A stretch of DNA of 64,000 nt from Mycobacterium xenopi (GTDB lineage: Bacteria > Actinomycetota > Actinomycetes > Mycobacteriales > Mycobacteriaceae): assembly GCF_009936235.1 (NCBI RefSeq), contig NZ_AP022314.1, positions 1,240,001-1,304,000 on the forward strand, read 5' to 3'. Position 1 is the first letter of the stretch. Each line of letters begins with the position of its first letter. A program made the translations under genes and the position numbers. The notes beneath the pieces are model-generated. The model worked only from the letters and a program-made list of their open reading frames with translations. It did no database searches and was not told where the DNA came from. Shown piece after piece: positions 17,393-25,431 of this stretch.

Positions 17393-18798
17393 CACAGCAG
17401 CGCTTTCAATGTCGCCCGAACCCCGTTGCGGTGCAAGGAATCCAGCGCCCACCGGTAGGCCGCGACGAAACGCGGCTGCTGCGCCAAATCGCCGAATAAC
17501 GCGGTGTTTTCGATGAACGCGGTCGGGTTGGTCCGCTGCGATCGCGCGATCGGCACCAGCGCATCGGCAAGGTGGTCAACGACCTCGATCGGATGCCCGC
17601 ACTCGTCGATACCTTCGGCGTAGCGCGCCCACCCCGCCACCGCCGCAGACGCCAACCGGATCGGCCCACCGGTGGCCAGGTTGGCGCGGATCACCGGAAG
17701 CAGCCACTTCGGGATGCGGTCCGAGGAGTAGGCGCACAACCGGGCGATCGTGTCGCGCACACCGGGGTTGGCGAAGCGCTCGATCAGCGTCCGCTGGTAC
17801 TCGCCGAGATCGATGCCAGGCACCGGTTTGAGCGTGGGAGCGGCTTCGGAATCGAAATAGGCCAGGAGGAATCCGGCCAGCAACGGGTCGCGGGCCGCGT
17901 CGTGGACGAAGCGGTATCCGCACAGCCAAGCGAAGTAGCACAGGCACTGGTGACCGGCGTTGAGCAGCCGCAGTTTCATCGCCTCATACGGGCTGACGTC
18001 GTCGACCAGCAGCACACCGGCCTGTTCCAATGGTGGCCTGCCGTCGCCGAAGTCGTCCTCGAGCACCCACGCGGCAAACGATTCGGCCAGCACCGGCCAC
18101 CGGTCGTCGACGCCGAAATCGCAGCGCACATCCGAGACGATCTCAGCCGTCGTGGCCGGGGTGATCCGATCGACCATGGAATTAGGGAACCGGGTGTGGG
18201 TGGCGATCCAATCGGCCAGGCCGCGATCACGGCGTGCGGCGGCCTCGAGGACGGTGCGCCGAGCGAGGTTACCGTTGTCTTCGATGTTGTCGCAGGACAC
18301 GATGGTCGGTGACGTGACGCCGCGCTCGCGGCGACGAGCGAGACCCTCAGTGAGCAGCGCGAACGCCGGGCCGTCCGGGCTGTATCCGCCCTCGGTGATG
18401 GTCATCGAGACGATCCGGGTGCTCGGCGCCGCGAGCACGTCGATGGCGCCTTCCCAGTCTTCGGGCGCGTAGCGGTAGTCCACGATCGAGCCGATCACCC
18501 GCGCGTCACGGCTGCCGTCTGGGTTCGCCAGCACCAGCGTGTACAGCCCGTCCTGCGCGCGCAACACATCTCGTATCCTCCGGTCGGCCCTCAGCACCCC
18601 CACCCCGCAGATGCCCCACTCGCGGGCGAGCCCTTGCCGCAACAGCCGGTCGATGTACATGGCTTGATGCGCCCGGTGAAAATGACCAGTGCCGAGATGC
18701 GCGATACCGACACGGATGCTGCTGCGGTCATAGTCGGGTGCTGCGATCGGCAGGTTTGCTAGCGCTGCACTATTGAGTTTCGTCGCGCTAGGCGCCAT
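17392..18798 (-). CDS. Mannitol dehydrogenase-family polyol dehydrogenase (copy 2)
   Basis: A 468-residue long-chain polyol dehydrogenase that oxidises a polyol (mannitol, arabitol or related) to the ketose with NAD. The cofactor motif is VGIAHLGTGHFHRAHQAMY and the catalytic KxxxxNxxH motif is KLRLLNAGH. A ribosome site (GGAGGAG) precedes the ATG at 18798. It is paralogous to the 21441-22979 gene. The IS1380-family element ends 59 bp upstream of this start and separates it from the HAD and first dehydrogenase genes, so it may have lost its operon promoter. Confidence 0.88.
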   Translation of the reverse strand: MAPSATKLNSAALANLPIAAPDYDRSSIRVGIAHLGTGHFHRAHQAMYIDRLLRQGLAREWGICGVGVLRADRRIRDVLRAQDGLYTLVLANPDGSRDARVIGSIVDYRYAPEDWEGAIDVLAAPSTRIVSMTITEGGYSPDGPAFALLTEGLARRRERGVTSPTIVSCDNIEDNGNLARRTVLEAAARRDRGLADWIATHTRFPNSMVDRITPATTAEIVSDVRCDFGVDDRWPVLAESFAAWVLEDDFGDGRPPLEQAGVLLVDDVSPYEAMKLRLLNAGHQCLCYFAWLCGYRFVHDAARDPLLAGFLLAYFDSEAAPTLKPVPGIDLGEYQRTLIERFANPGVRDTIARLCAYSSDRIPKWLLPVIRANLATGGPIRLASAAVAGWARYAEGIDECGHPIEVVDHLADALVPIARSQRTNPTAFIENTALFGDLAQQPRFVAAYRWALDSLHRNGVRATLKALL

Positions 18799-18852
18799 TG
18801 CCGAACTCCTCCCGGGCCACAGCCTCGAATCGGGCTCGATATGACGACACGC

Positions 18853-18857
18853 CTTAG
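18853..18857. repeat. Left target-site duplication of the IS element
   Basis: CTTAG, repeated at 20552-20556, flanks the element exactly outside its inverted repeats. A short duplication of this size fits the IS1380 family and shows that the element arrived by transposition. Confidence 0.85.
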
Positions 18858-18874
18858 CCTAAATCCGTGGATGG
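18858..18874 (+). repeat. IS left terminal inverted repeat
   Basis: CCTAAATCCGTGGATGG; it pairs with the right end at 20535-20551 with a single mismatch at the fourth base. Confidence 0.88.
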
Positions 18875-18977
18875 TTCCGGTGATTTGATCGGCGTGTGAA
18901 CAGCGAAAATGCCTTCTGAACTGGGACAATACGAGTGCTGAGGCCGCATTTGTCCATAGTCCGGGAAGGCACTTTCG

Positions 18978-20381
18978 ATGCACTCATCGTATACGTTCAC
19001 CACCGGATCGGCGGTGTTTGACGAGCAGAATCTGCTGTCGGCGGCCGGGTTGGTGCCAGTGCTGGAACTGGCTGAGCAGACCGGTCTTTCGGAATTGATC
19101 AACGAGCGCGTGGATCTGCCGTCGACTCGGGTGAAGTCCGGCGCGGTCAACCCGGCTGGCAAGCTGACCTCGATCGTCGCCGGGATGATGTGCGGCGCGG
19201 ACAGCATCGATGATGCCAATGTGCTGCGCGCCGGCGGCACACCCCGGGTGTTCAACGAGGTATATGCCCCATCGACGTTGGGGATCTTTTTGCGCGAGTT
19301 CACCTTCGGGCATACCAAACAACTCGCCGCAGTGGCCCGCGAGCATCTGATCGCACTGGCGGCGCGCACCCCGCTGCTGGCTGGCGCCGACGAGCGGATG
19401 TTTTTGGACATCGACTCGCTGCTGCGCCCGGTCTACGGCCACGCCAAGCAGGGCGCCTCCTTCGGTCATGCCAAGATCGCCAGCCGCGCGCTGCTGCGGC
19501 TGGGCCTGTCCCCACAGATCACCACCATCTCCACGGCGACCGCCGCGCCGGTGATCGCCGAGGCGCAGCTACGGAGCGGCAAAGCCGCCTCCGGGCGCGG
19601 TGCCGCATACCAGCTCAAGCAGGCGATCACCACCGCGAAAGCGATCAACCCCGACGCGCCGATCCTGGTGCGCGGCGACTCAATGTTTGGCACCAAGAAA
19701 GTGATCACCACCTGCATTCAGCGAGGCGCCGAATTCTCCCTGTCGATCAGCCGCAACAAGCGCATCAACGCCGCGATCGCCGCCATCGACGAGGCCGCCT
19801 GGACCCCGGTGCACTACCCGGGCGCGGTCGAAGACCCCGACACCGGGGCGTTGATCTCCGATGCCCAGGTCGCCGAAACCCCCTACACCCTGCGCCTGGC
19901 CCGCGGCCGAACACTGACCGTGCGGCTGGTAGTGCGCCGGGTCAAAGACGCCCGCCACCTGGATGCGTTGTTTCCGGTGTGGCGCTATCACCCGTTTGTC
20001 ACCAACTCCGCGCTGCCGGTCGACCAGGCCGATATCACCCACCGACGCCACGCCATCATCGAAACCACCTTCGCCGATTTAATCGACGGCCCACTGGCAC
20101 ACATCCCGTCGGGGCTGTTCGCGGCCAACTGCGCCTGGCTGGCCTGCGCGGTGATCGCCCATAACCTGCTGCGCGCCGTCGGCACCCTCGCCGGTGGCCA
20201 CCATGCCGTGGCCCGCGGGGCTACCCTGCGCCGCGACCTGATCAACATCCCGGCCCGCTTCGCCGCCCCGGCCCGCAAACCAATGCTGCACCTACCCGCC
20301 CACTGGCATTGGCGAGCCAGATGGAAGGCCCTGTGGCACAACGTCATCGGTTACCCGATCGCGCAACCCCGCGCCGCCTGA
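18978..20381 (+). CDS. IS1380-family transposase
   Basis: A 467-residue DDE-type transposase, the normal length for IS1380 elements. Recognisable regions are ERMFLDIDSLLRPVYGHAKQ, APILVRGDSMFGTKK (a DDE-Asp region), HRRHAIIETTFADLIDGPL (the Glu region), and a C-terminal WRARWKALW. An AAGG-containing ribosome site lies about 10 bp before the ATG. The frame is intact, so the element may still be mobile. It is transcribed against the surrounding polyol genes. Confidence 0.93.
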   Translation: MHSSYTFTTGSAVFDEQNLLSAAGLVPVLELAEQTGLSELINERVDLPSTRVKSGAVNPAGKLTSIVAGMMCGADSIDDANVLRAGGTPRVFNEVYAPSTLGIFLREFTFGHTKQLAAVAREHLIALAARTPLLAGADERMFLDIDSLLRPVYGHAKQGASFGHAKIASRALLRLGLSPQITTISTATAAPVIAEAQLRSGKAASGRGAAYQLKQAITTAKAINPDAPILVRGDSMFGTKKVITTCIQRGAEFSLSISRNKRINAAIAAIDEAAWTPVHYPGAVEDPDTGALISDAQVAETPYTLRLARGRTLTVRLVVRRVKDARHLDALFPVWRYHPFVTNSALPVDQADITHRRHAIIETTFADLIDGPLAHIPSGLFAANCAWLACAVIAHNLLRAVGTLAGGHHAVARGATLRRDLINIPARFAAPARKPMLHLPAHWHWRARWKALWHNVIGYPIAQPRAA

Positions 20382-20534
20382 CCCCACCTTCCAAGCCCTG
20401 TCCGCCCCGCCATCCCAGGCCCGACCCAAGGAACCCAAAGGAAAGCTGGTACAGGCCAGCGGATCACCCACGCCCCACCGCGCCACACTCGGCCGCATCC
20501 CAAAACAACCGCGTCGACGGCAACACGAAATCAC

Positions 20535-20551
20535 CCATCCACGGATTCAGG
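20535..20551 (-). repeat. IS right terminal inverted repeat
   Basis: Read on the minus strand, CCTGAATCCGTGGATGG, matching 16 of 17 bases of the left end. Confidence 0.88.
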
Positions 20552-20556
20552 CTTAG
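20552..20556. repeat. Right target-site duplication of the IS element
   Basis: CTTAG directly after the right inverted repeat, identical to 18853-18857. Confidence 0.85.
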
Positions 20557-20589
20557 CCTGGCGGCGATGCGAAGTCGAGAACGCCTACG

Positions 20590-21444
20590 TTAGCGGGGAG
20601 TTTCCGGTGTCGCCGTCGACAACGTGAGGGCAGTGGCTAACGCGTGCCACGAGTCCGTGATCGCGACTGCGCCGGCATCAATCAGTTCTGCACTGCGACA
20701 AGGCCGTTCGTCGTCAGGAACGAACATCAGGTTACCGACGGTGACGTAGCCGGCCGCGACCGCGGAGGTGACGCCGGACACCGAGTCTTCAATGGCCAGG
20801 CCATGGTGGGCGGCGATGTCCAGTACTTCGCCGGTATGCAGGTAGACGGCGGGGTCTGGCTTGCTGGTCGGCACCGGAAGGGAGTCTTCCGCGCTGAAGC
20901 GCGATGGCGCTGGAATGAGTGCGTCGAGGCCGGTGGCGGTGAAACACGCGTCGAGGCGCGGGGAGGCGCTGGAGCTGACCGCCGCCAATGCATACCGCGA
21001 GGCGAGGGCCTGCAGCGGAGCGAGCACCTGCGGGTCTGGCCGTAGCGTGGCGGCCAGATGAGCGGTGACGTGGTCGCGTTCCCGGCGGACCCATTCCTCG
21101 AGTTCCTCGGCGCCCAGTGCGCGCCCGGCTGCCACGTCGAAGGAGGAAGCTACGACGGCACCGGGACGACCATCCGCCAGTGTCGGTTCCATCGGCACCC
21201 CGGACTGCGTGGCCAACTCGATCGCGGTGCTGCGGAAGTTCTTTCCGACGGCCTGTCGGCGCAGTTCCTCGGCGGTGAACGGGGCCGTCACACCGAACCT
21301 GGCCAGAAAGTGATTGATTACCTCGACGGAGGCGGCAAATGCCGGCTTTTCGGAAGGAAAGAGGTTGTCGTCAGCGTCACAGAGCAAAGTCGTGATAGGT
21401 GTGGGGTCGAATTCGCGCACCACCCGCAGCCCGCGTTGGTTCAT
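20590..21444 (-). CDS. HAD-family sugar-phosphate phosphatase/mutase-like protein
   Basis: A 284-residue HAD hydrolase of the beta-phosphoglucomutase-like subfamily with an alpha-helical cap. Motif I is LLCDADDNLFPSEKPAF (Asp nucleophile and Asp+2), motif II AAVSSSASPRLDACF, motif III Lys in SKPDPAVYLH, and motif IV AIEDSVSGVTSAVAAG. Its start overlaps the stop of the upstream polyol dehydrogenase by 4 bp (ATGA). In a polyol operon it may dephosphorylate a polyol phosphate. Its stop lies 38 bp from the right end of the IS. Confidence 0.85.
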   Translation of the reverse strand: MNQRGLRVVREFDPTPITTLLCDADDNLFPSEKPAFAASVEVINHFLARFGVTAPFTAEELRRQAVGKNFRSTAIELATQSGVPMEPTLADGRPGAVVASSFDVAAGRALGAEELEEWVRRERDHVTAHLAATLRPDPQVLAPLQALASRYALAAVSSSASPRLDACFTATGLDALIPAPSRFSAEDSLPVPTSKPDPAVYLHTGEVLDIAAHHGLAIEDSVSGVTSAVAAGYVTVGNLMFVPDDERPCRSAELIDAGAVAITDSWHALATALTLSTATPETPR

Positions 21445-22979
21445 CGCAGCACCAGCTCCCGGGCATGGTCGCGCAGCGCTCGACGCAATGTAGGTATCAC
21501 ACCGTGCTCGTCGATGTCCGAGATCATCTCGCCGAGGCGCTCAGCGAAGCCGGGGATGAAACGCAGTTCGGTGAAGATCTCGTGGCGCAGCAGCGCCACT
21601 GGGTTGTTGCCCGGCATGGCCGCCAACCTGGTCAGCAACCCTGACTGCGGATCGTCGATAGGGATCTTGCGGCCCTTGAGGTCGTGGCCGCGCAGATACC
21701 GGGCCCACCCGGCGACGGCCAACGTCAGCAGGGTGTGCGGTCTGTGCTGTGCGATCGCCTCCTGCAGGGACGGCAGCAGGAACGACGACATCTTCATCGA
21801 CCCCCGGCGCGCCAATCGCGACAACTGGTCGCTCATCTGCGGATTGCTGAGCCGGGTGAGCAACGTGGTCCGATATTCCGCGGTGTTCATCCCGGCTATC
21901 GCCGGCAGCAGTGGCTGGATTTCGTCGCGCATGAGTTGCTCGACATAGCCGGAGATGACCGGGTTTCTCATTGCCTCGGCGGTGCGCTGGTAGCCGGCCA
22001 GCGTGGCCAGCGGGGCCATCGCAATATGGGTTCCGTTGAGCAACCGGGTCTTGACGAGCTTGTGGCCGCTGACGTCGGTGACGAACTGGGCGCCGACCTC
22101 GTCGAGCGGCGGACGGTCGTCGCTGAACGTGTCTTCGATGATCCATTGCGAATACGGTTCGGTCAGCACCGGCCACTTGTCGGCGATGCCGAACGTGTGC
22201 TCAACGAATTCGCGCTCCGTGTCCGAGGTTTGCGGAGTGATTCGGTCGACCATGGTCGACGGAAATGCGACATGGTGATCGATCCAGCGAGCGAGCTCCG
22301 GATCCTTCAATTCGGCGAACGACACCAGCGCGGTCCGCGCCACCTGGGTGTCGCCGGGAATGTTGTCGCAGCACAGCACGGTAAACGGGGCGATACCGGC
22401 GCGGCGGCGCCGGTCAAGCGCCTCGGCCAGGTACCCCCACGCGGTGACAAAGCAATCCGACGCGACTAGATCGGCACGCACGTCGGGGTGGGCAGCGTCG
22501 AACTCGCCGGTGGCCGGGTCGAGGAAGTAGCCGTTGTTGGTGATCGTCAAGCTGACGACGCGGGTCCGGGGATCGACTAGGGCGCGGCGGACCGCGGCGC
22601 TGTCGACCGGTGCGTAGTGGTAGGAGCCGATCGAGCCGACCACCCGGGCGGTTTGGCGGTCGTGGCCGCGTTGCACCACCGTGTACAGGCCATCTTGAGC
22701 CGAGAGCAGGTCTTTGACGTCGCGGGAGTGAAGACTGACAGCACTAACTCCCCACTGGTCCGAAATGCCCTGGGAGGCAAGCTCATCGAGGTAAACAGCC
22801 TGATGGGCACGGTGAAAGTTGCCTGCGCCGATATGAACGACACCCCGCTGAAGTGTCGCTCTGTCATAGGTTGGCACGTCGATCCGCTGCGAATGCAAGG
22901 GCAACGTGGCGTCGCTTAGCGGAAGGCCGGTGGGACGGTGCTCGGTGACAAGGCACGGAAGGCTGTCAACGTAGCGCAT
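21441..22979 (-). CDS. Mannitol dehydrogenase-family polyol dehydrogenase (copy 1)
   Basis: A 512-residue mannitol 2-dehydrogenase-family enzyme. The NAD-binding motif is VVHIGAGNFHRAHQAVY and the catalytic motif KTRLLNGTH (KxxxxNxxH). It is the first gene of the polyol operon and is divergent from ligD over a 142-bp gap. It is paralogous to the 17392-18798 gene, so the two may act on different polyols or stereoisomers. No dedicated polyol transporter or regulator is visible in the block. Confidence 0.9.
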   Translation of the reverse strand: MRYVDSLPCLVTEHRPTGLPLSDATLPLHSQRIDVPTYDRATLQRGVVHIGAGNFHRAHQAVYLDELASQGISDQWGVSAVSLHSRDVKDLLSAQDGLYTVVQRGHDRQTARVVGSIGSYHYAPVDSAAVRRALVDPRTRVVSLTITNNGYFLDPATGEFDAAHPDVRADLVASDCFVTAWGYLAEALDRRRRAGIAPFTVLCCDNIPGDTQVARTALVSFAELKDPELARWIDHHVAFPSTMVDRITPQTSDTEREFVEHTFGIADKWPVLTEPYSQWIIEDTFSDDRPPLDEVGAQFVTDVSGHKLVKTRLLNGTHIAMAPLATLAGYQRTAEAMRNPVISGYVEQLMRDEIQPLLPAIAGMNTAEYRTTLLTRLSNPQMSDQLSRLARRGSMKMSSFLLPSLQEAIAQHRPHTLLTLAVAGWARYLRGHDLKGRKIPIDDPQSGLLTRLAAMPGNNPVALLRHEIFTELRFIPGFAERLGEMISDIDEHGVIPTLRRALRDHARELVLR

Positions 22980-23121
22980 CGGTCGCCGAAGATACCTCGC
23001 GTCAAATCGGGTCGGTCAAGGCTGCAGGTCCCGGCCACGCGAGATATCCCTCGCATTAGCAGGCCTTTAACCCCGATGGTGAAATGCGCCACACCGGTCT
23101 GCGGAGCGTAGCTTTAGCAGC

Positions 23122-25425
23122 ATGGATTCGCCGCGTGCTTGGCCTTCTGAGCCGACCGCGCAGCCGCGGGTGAAGCTGACCAACGCCGACAAGGTGCTCT
23201 ACCCGCCCGCGGGCCGCAGGCGAAAAGCCGTCACGAAGGCCGAGGTGTTCGACTACTACACCAGCATCGCCGAGGTGATGGTGCCACACGTCGCCGGACG
23301 CCCCGCCACCCGCAAGCGTTGGCCCAACGGCGTGCAGGCGGCGTCGTTCTTCGAAAAACAACTGGCCTCGTCGGCGCCCGACTGGTTGCCCCGCGCCTCG
23401 GTCGTGCACTCGTCCGGAACCACCACCTACCCGATCATCGACACCAGCACCGCGCTGGCCTGGATCGCCCAGCAGGCCGCGCTGGAGGTGCACGTGCCGC
23501 AGTGGCGCTTCGTCGCCGAGTGGACGCGCAACGGCGAAGAGCTAAAGCCCGGCCCGGCAACGCGATTGGTGTTCGACCTTGACCCAGGTGAAGGTGTGAC
23601 GATGCGGCAGCTGACCGACGTAGCACGCATGATCAGGGATTTAATCGCCGACATCGGGCTCACCACCTTCCCCGTCACCAGCGGCAGCAAGGGCATACAC
23701 ATCTATGCTCCGCTGGACAAGCCGGTGAGCAGCAGGGGCGCAGTGGTGTTGGCCAAACGTGTGGCCCAGCAACTAGAGAAGGCGATGCCGAAGCTGGTCA
23801 CTGCGACGATGACCAAGAGCTTGCGGGCGGGCAAGGTGTTCGTCGACTGGAGCCAGAACAACGGGTCGAAGACGACGATCGCACCGTATTCTCTGCGTGG
23901 CCGGGCACAGCCGACCGTGGCCGCGCCGCGCGCCTGGGAAGAACTCGACGACCCCAAGCTTCGGCAACTGCGCTACGACGAGGTGCTGCAGCGGGTGTCC
24001 CGAGACGGTGACCTGCTGGCGCCCCTTGATGCCGACATCAATGTGGATCGACTCGCCAAATACCGCAGTATGCGGAACCCGTCGAAAACCCCAGAACCGG
24101 TGCCCAACGCTAAACCAGCTGGGGGACAAAACAATACGTTCGTCATTCAAGAGCATCACGCCCGTCGGCTGCACTACGACTTCCGGCTCGAGCGCGACGG
24201 TGTGCTGGTGTCGTGGGCGGTTCCGAAAAACCTGCCCGAGACCACGGCGGTCAACCATCTTGCGGTGCACACCGAGGACCATCCCTTGGAGTACGCCATG
24301 TTCGAAGGCACCATCCCCAAAGGGGAGTATGGGGCCGGCAAGGTGATCATCTGGGATACCGGCACCTACGACACCGAGAAGTTCCGCGACGACGAGGTCA
24401 TCGTTAACCTGCACGGCAGCCGGATTTCCGGCCGCTACGCGCTGATCCAGACTTCCGGCGACCAATGGCTGGCACACCGCATGAAAGAGCAGAAAGCCTT
24501 CGAGTTCGGCGAGCTCACCCCCATGCTGGCGACCGAGGGCTCGGTGGCCAAGTTGACGGCCGGCCAGTGGGCGTTCGAGGGCAAGTGGGACGGGTACCGG
24601 CTGCTCGTCGAGGCCGACCACGGCGGGCTGCGGGTGCGGTCGCGCCGCGGCCGAGACGTCACCGCCGAGTATCCGCAATTGCGCGCGCTGGCCCGCGATC
24701 TCGCCGACCACCACGTGGTGCTCGACGGCGAGATCGTGGCCCTCGACGAATCTGGGGTCCCGAGATTTTCCGAGATGCAAAACCGGGTGCGCGCCACCCG
24801 CGTCGAATACTGGGCTTTTGATTTGCTCTATCTGGACGGGCGCCCGCTGCTGCGGGCCAAATACCGCGACCGGCGCCGGCTGCTGGAAACCTTGGCCGGC
24901 GGGCGGAGTCTCGTTGTCCCCGAATTGATACCGGGCGACGGTGCTGCGGCCCTGAAATACTCGAGCACTCACGGCTGGGAGGGAGTCGTCGCCAAGAAAC
25001 TCGACTCCACATATCAGCCGGGCCGCCGTTCGATGTCATGGATCAAGGACAAGCATTGGCGCACACAAGAAGTGGTGATCGGCGGCTGGCGTGCCGGCGA
25101 GGGTGGCCGCACCAGTGGCATCGGGTCGCTGCTGATGGGCATCCCCGCCGACGGTGGCCTGCACTTCGCCGGCCGGGTAGGCACTGGGTTCACCGAACGC
25201 GAGCTCACCCGTCTCAAGAAGACCCTGGCGCCCCTGCAAACCGGCGAATCCCCGTTCAACGCATCCCTTCCCGCTCGTGACGCCAAGGGTGTGACGTTCG
25301 TGAAGCCAACGTTGGTCGGCGAAGTGCGCTACAGCGAATGGACGTCGGATGGCCGGCTGCGCCAACCTAGCTGGCGGGGACTGCGGCCGGATAAAGAGCC
25401 ACACCAGGTAGTGCGAGAGGAGTAG
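23122..25425 (+). CDS. ligD: Multifunctional ATP-dependent DNA ligase D
   Basis: A 767-residue LigD in the mycobacterial order polymerase-phosphoesterase-ligase. The primase-polymerase domain (about 15-300) has the catalytic LVFDLDPGEGV and TSGSKGIHIYAPL. The phosphoesterase (about 335-480) has IQEHHARRLHYDFRLE. The ligase (about 495-760) has the nucleotidyl-Lys motif FEGKWDGYRLL and EGVVAKKLDSTY. It fills, trims and seals breaks held by Ku in non-homologous end joining. It is followed 6 bp later by the FAH/metallo-beta-lactamase fusion, as in M. tuberculosis (Rv0938-Rv0939). Confidence 0.97.
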   Translation: MDSPRAWPSEPTAQPRVKLTNADKVLYPPAGRRRKAVTKAEVFDYYTSIAEVMVPHVAGRPATRKRWPNGVQAASFFEKQLASSAPDWLPRASVVHSSGTTTYPIIDTSTALAWIAQQAALEVHVPQWRFVAEWTRNGEELKPGPATRLVFDLDPGEGVTMRQLTDVARMIRDLIADIGLTTFPVTSGSKGIHIYAPLDKPVSSRGAVVLAKRVAQQLEKAMPKLVTATMTKSLRAGKVFVDWSQNNGSKTTIAPYSLRGRAQPTVAAPRAWEELDDPKLRQLRYDEVLQRVSRDGDLLAPLDADINVDRLAKYRSMRNPSKTPEPVPNAKPAGGQNNTFVIQEHHARRLHYDFRLERDGVLVSWAVPKNLPETTAVNHLAVHTEDHPLEYAMFEGTIPKGEYGAGKVIIWDTGTYDTEKFRDDEVIVNLHGSRISGRYALIQTSGDQWLAHRMKEQKAFEFGELTPMLATEGSVAKLTAGQWAFEGKWDGYRLLVEADHGGLRVRSRRGRDVTAEYPQLRALARDLADHHVVLDGEIVALDESGVPRFSEMQNRVRATRVEYWAFDLLYLDGRPLLRAKYRDRRRLLETLAGGRSLVVPELIPGDGAAALKYSSTHGWEGVVAKKLDSTYQPGRRSMSWIKDKHWRTQEVVIGGWRAGEGGRTSGIGSLLMGIPADGGLHFAGRVGTGFTERELTRLKKTLAPLQTGESPFNASLPARDAKGVTFVKPTLVGEVRYSEWTSDGRLRQPSWRGLRPDKEPHQVVREE

Positions 25426-25431
25426 AACCGC

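Larger units (their letters stand above)
18858..20551 (+). mobile_element. Complete IS1380-family insertion sequence, 1,694 bp
   Basis: The element is bounded by 17-bp terminal inverted repeats, CCTAAATCCGTGGATGG at the left and the complement of CCTGAATCCGTGGATGG at the right (16 of 17 identical), and by 5-bp direct repeats CTTAG. It carries one intact transposase gene on the plus strand, with 120 bp and 170 bp of non-coding DNA at its two ends. It sits in the gap between the HAD-phosphatase gene and the second polyol dehydrogenase gene, both on the minus strand. Confidence 0.93.

Noticed and set aside
23039..23054. GCGAG-N6-CTCGC palindrome between the polyol operon and ligD as an operator
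   Set aside because: Five-base arms are common by chance in GC-rich DNA, and no regulator gene is nearby; too weak to annotate.
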